Part shown: piece by piece, positions 12,110-24,159 of the stretch
Position numbering within the stretch: position 1 is the first letter of the stretch
Layout of the letters: the number at the start of each line of letters is the position of its first letter
Assembly (NCBI GenBank): GCA_033239005.1
Contig: BSQZ01000015.1
Location: 9,374,001-9,438,000 of the forward strand
DNA: 64,000 nucleotides
Origin: Lamellibrachia satsuma
Lineage: Eukaryota; Annelida; Polychaeta; Sabellida; Siboglinidae
Direction: 5' to 3'
Notes under the pieces: model-generated
Databases searched by the model: none
Seen by the model: the letters and a program-made list of their open reading frames with translations, nothing else
Told to the model about the DNA's origin: nothing
Position numbers and translations under genes: made by a program

Positions 12110-13630
12110 ATTCGAAACCTGAAGAAGCGTGGCACAAATGACCCTATAAAACAGGTCTTGGTATAGAATACCATATTACACAGATGACACACATCACTTG
12201 TAAACATACAACATCATTACACTTTTATTGGACAAAACTGCATGCCACGGTTCGTATAATCACCCCATGAAAGGTAACAACATTCCCACAATGCTTATGC
12301 ATTAATGTATCGTGGCTTTCATACAGTTAGACTTCCGAACAAGCTGATGCAATTTTAAGCAGTGATGTCTTGTGTAAAATTTCTTTTCATTGTTCGATAA
12401 TCGTAATCCACAGCAACAACACACATTGTCCAGCTATTAATTTTTTTTTACTCATTTCACGAAACAACTGTTAATAATTTAGAATATCGCTCTCTTTATC
12501 AAATTTGTATGCAGATTTCTGCTAAATTGGGGTATTCTGTTTAAGTACCTGATTTTAGCCACACATATTATTTCCTTGTTTGAGACTGGGTCTTTTGGAT
12601 AATACATTAAGGTAAAAGTAGCATCGATGTGGGTGTAACCTGTGCTCAGCCAACAATAAAATGTGTAACCTACTGTGGAAAACTCCTGTTTATGCCATTT
12701 GGGCAGCTTGGTGTAAACAGTTAAATGATACAATGCCAAACAACAAATTGCATTGCCTGCCATTAAATGGCTTTGCATATTGCTGCTCATGTCCAAATTG
12801 AGGTTATGAAGTTAGCACTGACATCGTTACACTCAGTGGCAGCACCCTGGCCAGGGAAGCACACCAAAAGCTCTAATGGCCACACCAGGGGAACTTACCA
12901 GGGGACAAATGTATAATCTGTTGTGGAAAACTCCTGCTTTATGCCCCAAATTGGGCTGCATCAATGGCATCCTGCATTATCGCTACTCCATGAACGAAAT
13001 CATTGCCAACAGCGGTACATTCCCACTGCCATGCCAGTGACATGGCACTGCCCATGTAGTCCCGACTGCCCTGCCGAATAAACATATGACAGTGTACATG
13101 ATACATGGCTGTGCCCCAAAATGAATATGTTAAGGGAGGAAATAAAATTTCGATGATGTTACCGGCCGATGATAATTCGCGATCCAATGACAATGTAAAA
13201 AAAACATCCACTTTGTCTACAAACATGACAACAACTTGAACAAGATGGCGAACCAGTCCAATGTCTGAATCTGACCAAAAACTTATCTTGTTTCCGTGAG
13301 CAAAACGTTGAATCACGTTGGTGTAGATAATATCTTCACGATGCAAAAACGCACTTTACAAACAGTTATGATTAAAAACAAACAGAATAATTGTTTTTTA
13401 ACGAGCCAACTGCAATTTTAATTCCCTGTAAACCTGCACACCATGGGCTGTAACGCAGAGGGATACTAACAGGTGTCACCCTTAGCGGGAACTAATTTTT
13501 GCTTAGCATAGATTAGCATAATTAATTAGCATAATCTACTTGATTCATTATTGCATTGCTGCTTGCATAAAAATACTTATGCAATTTTTGTTGCGCTGAA
13601 TGCACCCTTTTAAACCAATTCCACATATTA
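12110..13630. other. Unassigned stretch with one short direct repeat
   Basis: I see no gene. A roughly 50-bp direct repeat is visible: TGTGGAAAACTCCTG with flanking ATGTGTAACCTAC / ATGTATAATCTGT and ATGCC...TTGGGC, near 12660 and 12910. Minus-strand ORFs of 105 and 135 residues lack recognisable domains. Confidence 0.35.
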
Positions 13631-14589
13631 GGGGAAGGTTGGGTATATTGCACCATCCGCTATATTGGACCATAGCCATATATTCCTCACTATGATACCG
13701 AAGGTAACATGGCTCCATCTCCCGACAGACTTTGAACAAAAATGTGCATCGAAAGTAAAAAATGGCAGACTCCACAAAAACTTCAAAAAGGTGACCATAT
13801 ATTAGTTTTTTCACCTTCTGATGTAACATTTGTGTGTGTAAACAAAGTGATGTGGGACAGTAGTGTGTAATGCTTCAGCTAACTGTGGCACATGGGCGGT
13901 GAAATAAGCATTTAAACAATGAATGAAGAAGGTTTGAAGAGCAAAGTTTCACTAGCTTTGTAGATGTCTACGTACGGGTTCATCACTGTGATCCACTATA
14001 TTGGACCACGTTCTGGTATATTGGACCACTGGTATTGCGAGCAGTAACACTCCATCAGTGGGCAAATGATGGAGGATGACAAAAAGATACTTGATGGCTA
14101 ATACTGATACCTTCATTAAATAAAGTTCTTTACACTTTTTGTAGCCAAAACTTGTTTTTTATTAGCAATTTTATTAACAAATCCATTGATTACGCAATTG
14201 TGAGAATTTCAGATCATCATACAATGTATAAATGTTTGCATGCACAGACATTGACATTTTGATTGTTATTCCCAATGTCCCCATTTCCTAAACCATTCAA
14301 CAAAGAAAACAATATACCCAACGAAGAGATCCATTGAATTGACCACCCGGTCCAATATAACATAAAAGGTGGTCCAATATAGACGAACGGTCATCTATAT
14401 TGGACCGGCATGCCATAATCCAAGTTTCTTATTTTCTCCCAAATGCCTGGTTGAATAGTTGCCATATTGTACCTTTTGGTGCCTATCACTGACAAGTTTA
14501 AAATTTAACAGTGGAAAGTGCAACATTGATAGTTTCCTTTGATATATCGGACCATGTTCATAAGTGGTCCAATATACCCGGCCTTCCAC
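13631..14589. mobile_element. 959-bp miniature DNA transposon with TA target duplication
   Basis: The left end GGGGAAGGTTGGGTATATTG and the inverted right end (read inward GTGGAAGGCCGGGTATATTG) are near-perfect terminal inverted repeats of about 27 bp. Each is bordered by TA (13629-13630 and 14590-14591). The interior repeats the subterminal motif TATATTGGACCA in both orientations (near 13661, 13997, 14017, 14350, 14370, 14396 and 14542) and has no long ORF. TA duplication points to a non-autonomous Tc1/mariner-pogo type element; the clustered subterminal motif would be the transposase-binding site. The superfamily is inferred from TSD and ends only. Confidence 0.7.
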
Positions 14590-14889
14590 TACTTATGACC
14601 AGTTTTTCCTCAGCCGAATTTGTACAATGACTTCCGCAATCTGAGGCTTTGGTCACCACGACCCCCTATCATCAGTATTCATACGGACCAGATACAATGC
14701 TATATGAGAACTTTACTTTACCTTTTTTCTGGCTTTAGTTTTAATCATGACTAAGCTTAAGCAGTTCATAACGTGATATGTGTGTGGTTGAGCTGCCACG
14801 GTAATTTTGTCGCCCTATCATTGACATTATTTTATAAATTTTTAAGCTATACTATACTTTAATTTTACATCTTGTGTGACTATGAGGGT

Positions 14890-17665
14890 ATGTGGACTAC
14901 AGTGAAGGCAAAGTTACAGCCTGGACCTTTGTGTTTAGTTGGATTTTAGTCATTGAAAGAGACACCGCTAGTGTACTATTTGCCGTGCTATCGTTAATGA
15001 ACTGTGACAGTTGCCATGGCGATCACATACACAAGCCAACAACTACGCCAATTGTGTCAGTGGTCAACAAAATCGTTAATGCGTGTCATCAAGGCAGTGT
15101 ACTACGACCTAAAACTACTGGGCATCAGTCATGCAACACCAACTCACACAGGTTCCACAGCCTGTCGTGTCAGCGAGTGACTAAGCCAATTCCTGTTGTA
15201 GTAACAATGGCCAGGATCTCTCGGCCCACCGGGTTAACATGCAACAACACATTCCATACAGGCGCACCAAGCAGCAACATGAACAATCTTACACATATTA
15301 TTTGCAATACTGATTTGCTGAGGTCTGCAGATAAAACAGTGAACACTAAATTTACTTTAATTAACACCTGATCCATCCGAAATAAGGCAGACTTTATCAA
15401 AGACTACATTGTTGAACATCACATAGACATCGTCGCACTGACAGAGACCTGGCTCTCCCATGATGACAAAGTGGAAATCAATGTGCTGACGGCAGGCGAC
15501 TACAATCTTTGTCATCTGCCATGCAGGAACCATCGCGGTGGTGGCATCGGACTCCTATTTAAGTCAACCTTTAACATGATTTCTGAAGCTCCATTAACGA
15601 CTGACACCCTTGAAGGCCTGAGTGTTACACTCCAGTGTCCAGAAACAAACAGCAACGTTCGTAAATACCGTCATTTACCGTCCACCGTCGTCATCTCTGT
15701 CCCGTGACTTCTTGGATGATTTGGGTGGTACTCTTAGTTCAGCCGCAACACACATGAACGAATTGATCATATGTGGTGACTTGACTTGGTAGGTCTACAC
15801 CAACATATGCAACTCTGTGAATTTACGCTGACGGATTGTTCTCCAGTCATTTGCTAAATCCTACGACCTTGACCTGATGCCGACGAGCTTGCAGAAAGGA
15901 AATATCGACCTACTCGCACCGTTCCTAACTGATAACACCTATACTTAGGAAACGTGGTCTCAACGTGAACTCATTCGCCAACTACTGTCCTATATAAAAC
16001 TTAAGTCTTGTCTCGAAAACATTAGAACGTTATGTCGCCAACGAACTGCACTGTCACATTGACGCCAACAACTTCAACGAACCGTTCCAGAGCACGTACC
16101 GGCCGAGACAGCACAGAGATGGCTCTCGTCCGAATTCATGAAGACATGACACAGGCAATTGATTCACAGCATGGCGTGTTGCTTGTACTATTAGATCTAA
16201 GTGCAGCATTCGACACACTAGACCACAGCATTCTACTGCTTCGACTTCATGATATCGGACTAAGCCAGACAGTATTTACATGGTTCACAGCATACCTCGC
16301 AGGCCAAACTAACGCAGTAAAGATACGTGAAGCAACTTCAGCGCTGAGACTTATTCATCATGGTGTTCCGCAGGGCTCGGTTCTAGGTCCGATCCTGTTC
16401 AACATGTACATTCTACCTATTGCGGACATCTTCGAATGCCATTAGATCTGCTACCACATATACATGTGAATGACACTCAACTATACGCTGAGTGTCCGCC
16501 ACTGAACCATGCAGATGCACTATGAAAAATCGATGAATGTGTATGTGACATAAGACGCTGGCTGAACTGCAACCATCTCCTACTCAACAGAACAGAAACC
16601 ATCTTTTTTTCGTTCTACCACCATCTGTTCGCCTTCTGCTATGTCCACTATCAACGTGTGTGGGTCTGCTGTATCACTGACTCCCACAGTTCGTGACATC
16701 AGCGTTATACTTGACAGTGGACTTGACATGTCGGCTCAAGTATCGAACACTTGTCGTGCTGCATTGTTTAATTTATTTCGCATCGCTAAGATACTAACAA
16801 GCCTTACCATCACAGCATGCAAGACTCTTGTTCACTCCCTCATTACATTGCGGATCGACTATGGGAACGCTGTACTGTATTGCATCTCCGACTGCCTCTT
16901 GCACCGTCTTGAGATGGTACAGCGGTCGGCGGCCAGAGATATTTTGCAGATTAGGCGGGGCGACCGGCAAAGCATGACGGCAGTGCTGATGCAACTCCAC
17001 TGGTTGCTGGTCAAGTATAGCATTGCATACAAACTACTCATCATTGTGTTTCGCGCCCTTCATGACCGGATGCCGTCGTACCTTGCCTCACTCATCAGGC
17101 CGTACGTTCTGTGCTGCATGATCTGCCAATCGCGCCCTGCTTACCGTTCCGCGCCACAACCTCGAGCATTATGGCCACCGTTCATGCTCTTGCGCTGGGC
17201 CGACTATATGGAACGTGCTACCGGAAGACCTGCGTCTGACCGGGTGCATGGACACATTTAAAGCGCGTCTTAAGACTCATTATTTCAAACTTGCTTTTAA
17301 TGTTTAGTTCTATATACCACTCATATCATGGTATTTATTATTAACATTATTCTTAATTGTCTACTGTTATACTAGTTTATTATTTTAATTATTTATTCAT
17401 TAATTTATTAATTATTTAATTCATTCATTAAATTAATTATTTATTCATTCATTATTCCTTCATACAGTGTCTCATTGTATGTATGCATTTGTATGTATAG
17501 TTTTAGCTTATCTTGGCTTAGTACATTTTGTTTTAATGAAGTTTAAGCCATTTTTATACGTTTAATTTTATTATGCACATTTTAGTATATATTAGTCATT
17601 GTAAACACCCTTGAACAGAGTTGTACTCTGGATATGAGTGTAAAAATAAAGTGTATTATTGTTAT
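14890..17665 (+). mobile_element. L2/CR1-like LINE, full-span but degenerate
   Basis: An apurinic endonuclease remnant (IVALTETWLSHDD, GGGIGLLFKS, a decayed ELIICGDL) runs from about 15385. It is followed by reverse transcriptase: RVLLVLLDLSAAFDTLDH-like (read as VLLVLLDLSAAFDTLDHS), HHGVPQGSVLGPILFNMY, then a decayed YADD region, then ARDILQIRRGDRQSMTAVLM near the C-terminus. Frameshifts and stops break it at about 15700-16030 and 16445-16640. The 3' end is AT-rich and closes with GTAAAAATAAAGTG plus TTATTGTTATTA, the usual tail style of this clade. It lies in non-coding DNA upstream of the first visible ARMC2 exon. Confidence 0.82.
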
Positions 17666-18259
17666 TACCCTTTGAGAACCACTGACTACTCACACACTAC
17701 AGATGTGGATATCAACGAACCTGATTCACAATGGGCTAAATCAGTTGAGGAGGAAGCTTTAAGTGGGATACAAAAATTAAAACTGCTACACAACACGTGT
17801 TCAAACATATCGAAATGCTAATACAGATCTGTGTTTTGTCAGATTTTGTGTGTGACCAACCTTTTAATGATGGCTTTAAATAGGCACGTGGACTTTGAAC
17901 CCCTTCCCTCATTGCTACATTTCTTACAAATATAGGTAAATGTTGACAATTGTGAATGGCCTCTTACAGGGTCAGTGTTCTAAATATGTAAGTTCACAAA
18001 CAGATAAATGCTATCATTAGGTATTTTTGCAACTTGCTAACAGAAACCCATTCACATTTTGCCTGCATTGTTGTCACTGTAACATACACATTTTATTCAA
18101 GTCATATGACATCATACGTAACATACACATAATATTGGATTTCATACTAACGTGATATTTACGTATAATTTATATTTAGCAAATATTGATTTGCACATCA
18201 GAAATCAGTAAAATATAAGTATGTCTTTGCAGAAGTTAATTCATAAGATTTGTTTGCAG
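17666..18259. other. Sequence upstream of the first ARMC2 exon seen here
   Basis: A plus-strand open stretch at 17697-17821 (DINEPDSQWAKSVEEEALSG, then a Lys/Leu-rich helix-like tail) follows a possible acceptor CACACTACAG. I cannot assign it, and it shows no donor site. The rest is AT-rich and ends in the pyrimidine-poor acceptor TTTGCAG before 18260. Confidence 0.3.
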
Positions 18260-18373
18260 CACTGTTGAAGTTTCTTGAAGCAAAGAACATGGCTGGTCTG
18301 GCAGAGGCTACAAGAGTGTTTGGCAATTTGTCCAGAGAAGTGACAGTGCGTGATTTCTTGGCCAAGCACAAAG
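18260..18373 (+). CDS. ARMC2: ARMC2, internal exon (fourth from the end)
   Basis: After the acceptor TTTGCAG the exon encodes LLKFLEAKNMAGLAEATRVF, then GNLSREVTVRDFLAKHK, and closes at the donor AAAG/GTAGGT in phase 1. This is one helix set of the armadillo repeats near the C-terminus of armadillo repeat-containing protein 2, recognised from the vertebrate protein. In animals ARMC2 is needed for building the axoneme of sperm flagella; its algal counterpart acts in radial-spoke delivery by intraflagellar transport. The exon joins the one at 26960 in phase. Exons for the N-terminal part are not seen upstream, so they lie outside the window or are hidden among repeats. Confidence 0.9.
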
Positions 18374-18619
18374 GTAGGTTGATACTGGAAACTTTAACTT
18401 AATGACATATTTTGCACAATTTTGTTAAATTAACAAAGCTTAGATTTACAAATAAAACAAACGTAATGACCTTGTTTCGACTTTTGGTCATCCCTGTTCA
18501 CGATTATGCTTAATGATTCTGTTTTGTTGCGCCTCTGAGCTCACGTTCCTGAGGATATAGACGCCATAGACGTTAATTATTATTATTATTTTTAGTAATT
18601 CTTAGAAATGTAGTGGAAT

Positions 18620-19130
18620 GAGATGCCTCCAACTAACTGGCTACTGCTATCACCACAAAGAAGTCTTCAAGTATATACTGCTTGTCATGATCATACTGCT
18701 CTCCAAAACGACCTAAAGCAAAGTAGAGAAGTGGGCAAAGGACTGGAGGATGAGCTTCAACACAAACAAAGGACTGGAGGATGAGCTTCAACACAAACAA
18801 AGGACTGGAGGATGAGCTTCAACACAAACAAAGGACTGGAGGATGAGCTTCAACACAAACAAACGACTGGAGGATGACCTTCAACACAAACAAAGGACTG
18901 GAGGATGAGCTTCAACACAAACAAAGGACTGGAGGATGAGCTTCAACACAAACAAATGTTACATACTCAGTATAAAAAACAAAACTGACTTCTTCTATAG
19001 TTTGAATAATGCCATGCAAGAAAAACAGGGAAACAAAGAAAATCATACACCAAACTGATCTGTGAAAACGTTGATGTTGTAGTGGCTGACCGTCCATCCT
19101 TAATGAGCAGTCAACTCTATGGAAACGGCT
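18620..19130 (+). mobile_element. CR1-like LINE reverse-transcriptase fragment
   Basis: Plus-strand frames read HDHTALQNDLK, then VEKWAKDWRMSFNTNK and CYILSIKNKTDFFYSLNN, the stretch just after the catalytic YADD in CR1-like reverse transcriptases. The DWRMSFNTNK part has been tandemly amplified (next entry). A one-base shift separates the ALQNDLK and EKWAKDW frames. It is a dead fragment inside the ARMC2 intron. Confidence 0.7.
18741..18957. repeat. 31-bp minisatellite made from LINE coding sequence (7 copies)
   Basis: The unit GGACTGGAGGATGAGCTTCA plus ACACAAACAAA repeats every 31 bp (18741, 18772, ...). It is the codons for a DWRMSFNTNK segment of a reverse transcriptase, so the array grew out of the LINE fragment. 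Only one copy has GACCTTC in place of GAGCTTC. Confidence 0.9.
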
Positions 19131-19199
19131 TATCAATGCTCTGGCTCTGACTTACCAATGATGACGAGTCCTGTTTCAATTTAAACCCAAAATATGCAA

Positions 19200-19455
19200 A
19201 TGCACACATAATTTCGTTTAGTCATTCATGCCCGTCATGACCATCATTAGAAATGGAAAAGTTAAAAGTAAAGTACCTCATTGTTTCTCTGCTAGGTAGG
19301 AAGGAGAAAGCAGAAACGTGTCAAAAGTACATGTCGTTACTCAATTTTCAATGAGATATACTTGAAAGTCCAGATTATTTTACTTCACCTTTTAACTTTA
19401 GAAAATCAGAAGCGCGTACCAGATTTTGACTTTATTATAATGTTTGTACGAGACA

Positions 19456-19486
<31 letters not shown>

Positions 19487-20525
19487 CTGCCGCAAAGCAT
19501 ACAAGTGTAGTAGAATGGAAGGGTTTTTAAATGTTGGTTGCTTTATATGGTCCGAAATTCCATAACCTGCACATTTGGTTAAAAAAAACTTGAAAATATA
19601 CTTTCTTTGTTTGGTCCTAATAATTATTTCATTGTTTAAAAGTTGTTTTTACAATAGTTGTATCGAAACACATTGTTAAATCCGTTATATTATAAAAGGC
19701 CCAATTATGGTGCTGTTATTTTGTGTATTAAATAAGTAGTTTTATTCCAAAGTAGATTGTCATATCATTTAATGTAAGACATAAAATAATGTGTGAGAAA
19801 TCTGTCTTCTTGTCAACACCTTCATTTCTCCGCATCTTCAATAATAGACAACACCAGTGTAAGTGTGCTGTAGGTCAATGTCTTCTGGTGACAATGAGAT
19901 ACCTGATGGCTCTATCTGTAATCCGCTTGATGAGTAATGCAAATGTTTTGCAACAACATGCTTAATAAAATGATGGTTACGTTCACGAATAGAGTAAAAA
20001 TGCATACTTGAAATCTATCTTTCCTACGGACTTAACACTAAAAGTGAGTGGGTTCCACACAATTGGTGCAGCAACCAAAAAAACTCTAGTCCAACATTTG
20101 TCTTAACACTGGGAAAAAAATAGATTAGAATTAGATGATCGAAGCTGTCTGGGCTGACAATGACGATGATTTTTATTTCCCTACGACCCCTTGCGGAGTA
20201 TGAGAGAAGTTTCTCTCTACAGTACATTTTAGTAGAACATCTGGTTACAATACATAGGACATATATTGTATAAAGCATATTTACAGTATGTAAAACATCT
20301 AGTGACAATGCATCTAGTGACATTATTGGATAAAGTATTTTCTATATTTAACCAGTATATGCAAATTAGACAATGTAAAATAAAATAAACCAGGTATGTA
20401 TTGCACAATTTGAACTAAAATATGTAATAATATGAATAGTAAATTAACTATAAGCTACAATTTTGTTTGTATGCAATTCACTGTTTTAATAAGGAAGTGT
20501 GTTAATTAGACAAACTTTGTCATGA
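19200..20525. other. Intronic stretch without recognisable genes
   Basis: AT-rich. It holds a (TA)n tract at about 19455-19478 followed by a T-run. I see no other supported feature. Confidence 0.4.
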
Positions 20526-20529
20526 TTAC

Positions 20530-21245
20530 TTTAATAAATGTAGACAGATCTGTCAGCTGTTTCACATTGTGTACATTGAACAGCTGGTTCATTTTCAGAG
20601 TATTTGGTCTGATTCTAAACTATCTTTTATGCATTTTGATCTTTCTTCTATTAGAGATGGACATACAAGTACATAATGATATTCATCACCTTGGTCCCCA
20701 GTGTTGCATAAGTTACATAGCCTCTGAGCATTTCCTGGGAGATAACGACCAACAGAGATAGGTAATTTGTGATTTCCACAGCAAAATAAAAAAAAAATAT
20801 TCTGTCAGTTGGGCTCAAATATGTTAAATACTTCTCGAAAACTACTTCATTTTTTAATTATTCTGTAATTTGAACATAACCTGTTTGCATGAATTTCACT
20901 GTGCCATGTTTGTCTGTTAATATCTTTCATCTTGAGTTCTAAGTTATGCTTCAACCATTTTATATTTACATTTCCATGGTTATTCCACATTTTAGTTGGT
21001 CCACATCCATCAGCTGTTTCACATTCTGTACATTGAACAGCTGGTTAATTTTCAGCCAAGCTAGGTTAACTTGTTCCGTTATGGCTTTGTTAAACATTCC
21101 ATTATAGTTTAAATTGGTTCCCAAATATTTGTAACTATCAGTTACCTTTAGTTTATTTTGTCCAAACAAGAAGTCATGGATGTGATCTGACCTTTCCACG
21201 TGAAAAAATAATAACCTTCGCTTTACTGGTATTAACAGTTAGGGG
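20530..21245 (-). mobile_element. Two small minus-strand LINE RT fragments
   Basis: Minus-strand frames near 21240-20960 read TVNTSKAKVIIFSRGKV, then FLFGQNKLKVTDSYKYLGTN and INQLFNVQNVKQLMD, which is the post-YADD region of a CR1/jockey-type RT. The segment CAGCTGTTTCACATT..GTAC (20550-20600) repeats the coding stretch at 21005-21055, so a second shorter piece lies at 20545-20780. Both are decayed. Confidence 0.6.
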
Positions 21246-24156
21246 CCATGTTTGGCAATAAATCTGTTTGGACTCACTGAGTTGCGATGGAAAACCTTTG
21301 GTGAAACATCGACCGAAGAAGGACATAAGGTCTACTTCAGTGGCAAGAAGGACAAACATGAACATGGCATTGGGTTTCTTGTTCACAAAGACATCGTGAA
21401 CACTGTCATGGGTTGTTGTCAATGGTTGTCGCCCTATCTCCAGCAGGCTCATCACCATCCGCCTGAAGGCAACTCCCTTCAACATGACAGTCATACAAGT
21501 TTATGCCCCAACGTCTGATTATGACAACAGTGAGGTGGAAGATTTCTATGGCCAGCTGCAAGAAGTCATAGAGGAAACGCCAAAGCAAGACAATCTTATT
21601 GTACTAGGAGACTGGAATGCAAAAGTGGGAAAGGATGCGCAGACCAACTGGCAAGACACTTGCGGACCTTTCTGCAATGCCGAAACAAATGAGAGGTCAC
21701 AGGCTCTTCGAATTTGCAATGTACAATGAGCTGATGCTGGCTAACACATTTGGCCCACACAAAACATCTAGAAGATGGACCTGGCACAGCCCAGATGGAA
21801 AACATCACAGTCAGATCGACTACATCTTGGTGAAACGGCACTTTCACACAGGAGTGAACATTGCCAGGACATGAAGCTTTCCAGGATCAGATATCGGAAG
21901 TGATCATGACTTGCTGATGACATCCTTCCACGTTCGCCTGAAGAGGATCAACAAACCAAAGCCAACAAGAATCAAATTTAACACCAAAAAACTTAAGGAT
22001 CCTGATGTAGCAGAAGCATTCAAAGCAATGATAGGTGGGAAATTTGCACCCCTTATCATACTGGATGACAACGATACTGACGTGAACTTGCTGACCAACA
22101 CCTTCAACAAAATAGTGACCGACACAGCCAGCGAGATCCTTGGAAAACACCGTCGGACAAAGAAACCATTGGTCACAGCAGACATCCTAGATCTCTGTGA
22201 CAAAAGAAGGGAATTGAAAAGGAGAAAATGTGATCCTGAAGGTGCAGCAAAATACAGAGAAGTCAACAAGAAGATCAAACAAAATATGAGAAGAGCAAAA
22301 GATAACTGGATAGCAGAACAATGCTGTGAAATTGAAGACAGCTTGAGCAAGAACAACAGCAAGAAGGCTTATCAAATAGTGAAAGACCTGACATCAGTGA
22401 AGAAAGGGATAACTACCACTATACAAGACAAATCAGGGAAATGCCTGACAGAAGAACAGCAGATCCTCAATCGATGGACATAATACTGCTCAGAACTGTA
22501 CAGCCACAACACCAACGGAGACCCAGTAGTACTAAATTGTCCACAGAATACTGAAGAGGACGACTACCCCATTCTTCGTGAAGAAGTGGAGGCTGCAGTA
22601 AAGTCTCTGAAAAAAGGAAAGTCAGCTGGAATTGATAACATACCAGCAGAACTGGTTCAAGCTGGGGGAGAAGCCTTGATTACCACACTTACAACAATCT
22701 GCAACAAGATCTGGCAGACAGGAGAATGGCCCACCCCAGGGACTCAGTCACTGATCATCACACTTCCCAAGAAAGGCAACCTACAGATGTGCCAAAATTA
22801 CAGAACAATCAGCCTCGTCAGCCACCCGAGCAAAGTCATGTTGAAGATCCTACTCAACAGACTCAAACCTCAGGCAGAACAGATCATCGCTGAAGAACAA
22901 GCAGGTTTTTGAGCAGGATGGAGCACCAGTGAACAGATCTTCAACCTTAGAATCCTTTGCAAGAAATACCTTCAACATCAGCAAAGCCTGTATCATGTCT
23001 TCATAGATTTCAAGAAGGCCTTTGATAAGGTATGGCATGCGGCTCTATGGGCAACCATGATGAAGTACAACATTGGCTCCAAGCTTGTCCAAACCATTGA
23101 ACACCTATATGACAATGCCACCAGTCCAGTTATCTTCAACAGCAGCATAGGAGACTGGTTTCGAACAACAGTCGGAGTTTGACAAGAATGCCTACTATCA
23201 CCAATGCTCTTCAACATTTTTCTGGAAAGGATCATGACTGATGCTTTAGGAAACCATCAAGGCACTGTCAGCATTGGAGGCAGGACAATCACCAACCTTC
23301 GTTTTGCTGACAACATCGACGGCTTAGCAGGAGATGAACAAGAACTAGCCAATTTGGTGGAGCGCCTTGAGAAAACATCTACATCATACGGCATGGAGAT
23401 CAGTGCCGAAAAGACCAAACTGATGACGAACAACACACAAGGCATCAGCACAAAGGTCAAAGTTAATTGAGACCTGAAACAATAAAAAACTTCAGGTACT
23501 TGGGATCAATTATCACAGATGAGGGTTCCAAACCAGAGATACAGCAGATCTACAGAAGAGGATACAAGCCATGGAAATGAGATGCTTTCGGAAGATCTTG
23601 CGCATATCATACAAAGACCATGTTACTAACGAAGCTGTTCGCAACAAGATCAAACAAGCCATCAGACCATATGACAAATTTCTTACAACAGTTAAGAAGT
23701 GTAAACTGAAGTGGTACGGTCATGTATCACGATCATCTGGCCTTGCAAAGACTATCTTGCAAGGTACTGTAAGAGGGGGGAGTCTCAAGTCTCAAGTAGT
23801 TATACTCCAAACAGCCCAATCTTGAGCTAGCGCAGGAGTTTGGACCAACGGCTTTTAATGTCTCTTCCGAAAGACACAGGCAAAGTGGAGTGAACGAAAT
23901 TGCCCAAGCTTCGAAACGGCGGAGGTTGAATCGAACCACCGTCCTCTCGATCGACAGGCAGGTGCTCTAACCATTAGACCACCGCTCCCCACGAAGAGGT
24001 AGACAGAAGAAGAGGTGGGAAGACAACATCAAAGAGTGGACAGGAATGGAGTTCGCTGACTCCCAGAGGGCTGTCGAGAACAGGGAAACATGGAGAGAGC
24101 TGGTTAGAAAGTTATCAATTGTGCCCCAACAATCCTTATGGGTTATGGGGAAGTGA
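21245..24156 (+). mobile_element. RTE-like LINE, nearly complete but inactivated
   Basis: The endonuclease part starts abruptly at FGLTELRWKTFGETSTEEG (catalytic Glu in TELRW), then VIQVYAPTSDY, LIVLGDWNAKVGKDA, WTWHSPDGKHHSQIDYIL and SDHDLL. The RT part has KGKSAGIDNIPAELVQAGG, NYRTISLVSHPSKVMLKI, VFIDFKKAFDKVWHAALW, SPMLFNIFLERIMTDAL, RFADNIDGLAGDEQ (FADN where FADD is expected) and MEISAEKTKLMTNN. The C-terminus reads MRCFRKILRISYKDHVTNEA, WYGHVSRSSGLAKTILQGT and KKRWEDNIKEWTGMEF. It carries at least five stops (for example near 21873, 22481, 22911, 23178 and 23468), a deletion of about 60 codons near 23530, and a SINE insertion. The 3' end is (GAAGT)n: GAAGTGAAGTGAAGTGA at about 24151. 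Confidence 0.88.
23781..24000 (-). mobile_element. tRNA-derived SINE inserted in the RTE-like LINE
   Basis: Read on the minus strand from 24000, the 5' end has a tRNA-like RNA polymerase III promoter: A box TGGTCTAATGG and, about 45 bp on, B box GGTTCGATTC. A body of about 70 bp follows, then a 60-bp 3' domain ending ACTTGAGACTTGAGACT. That domain is shared with the 3' end of the LINE at 56768-60245. Removing the insert restores the LINE reading frame (TVRGG joined to RRGRQKKRW). The tail folds into a stem-loop (see findings). A 5' tRNA head with a LINE-like tail is the classic SINE plan. Confidence 0.85.
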
Positions 24157-24159
24157 AGT

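Noticed and set aside
23930..24000. tRNA gene on the minus strand.
   Set aside because: A and B boxes are present, but there is no complete cloverleaf with a 3' acceptor arm. The sequence continues into a SINE body and tail inserted in a LINE.
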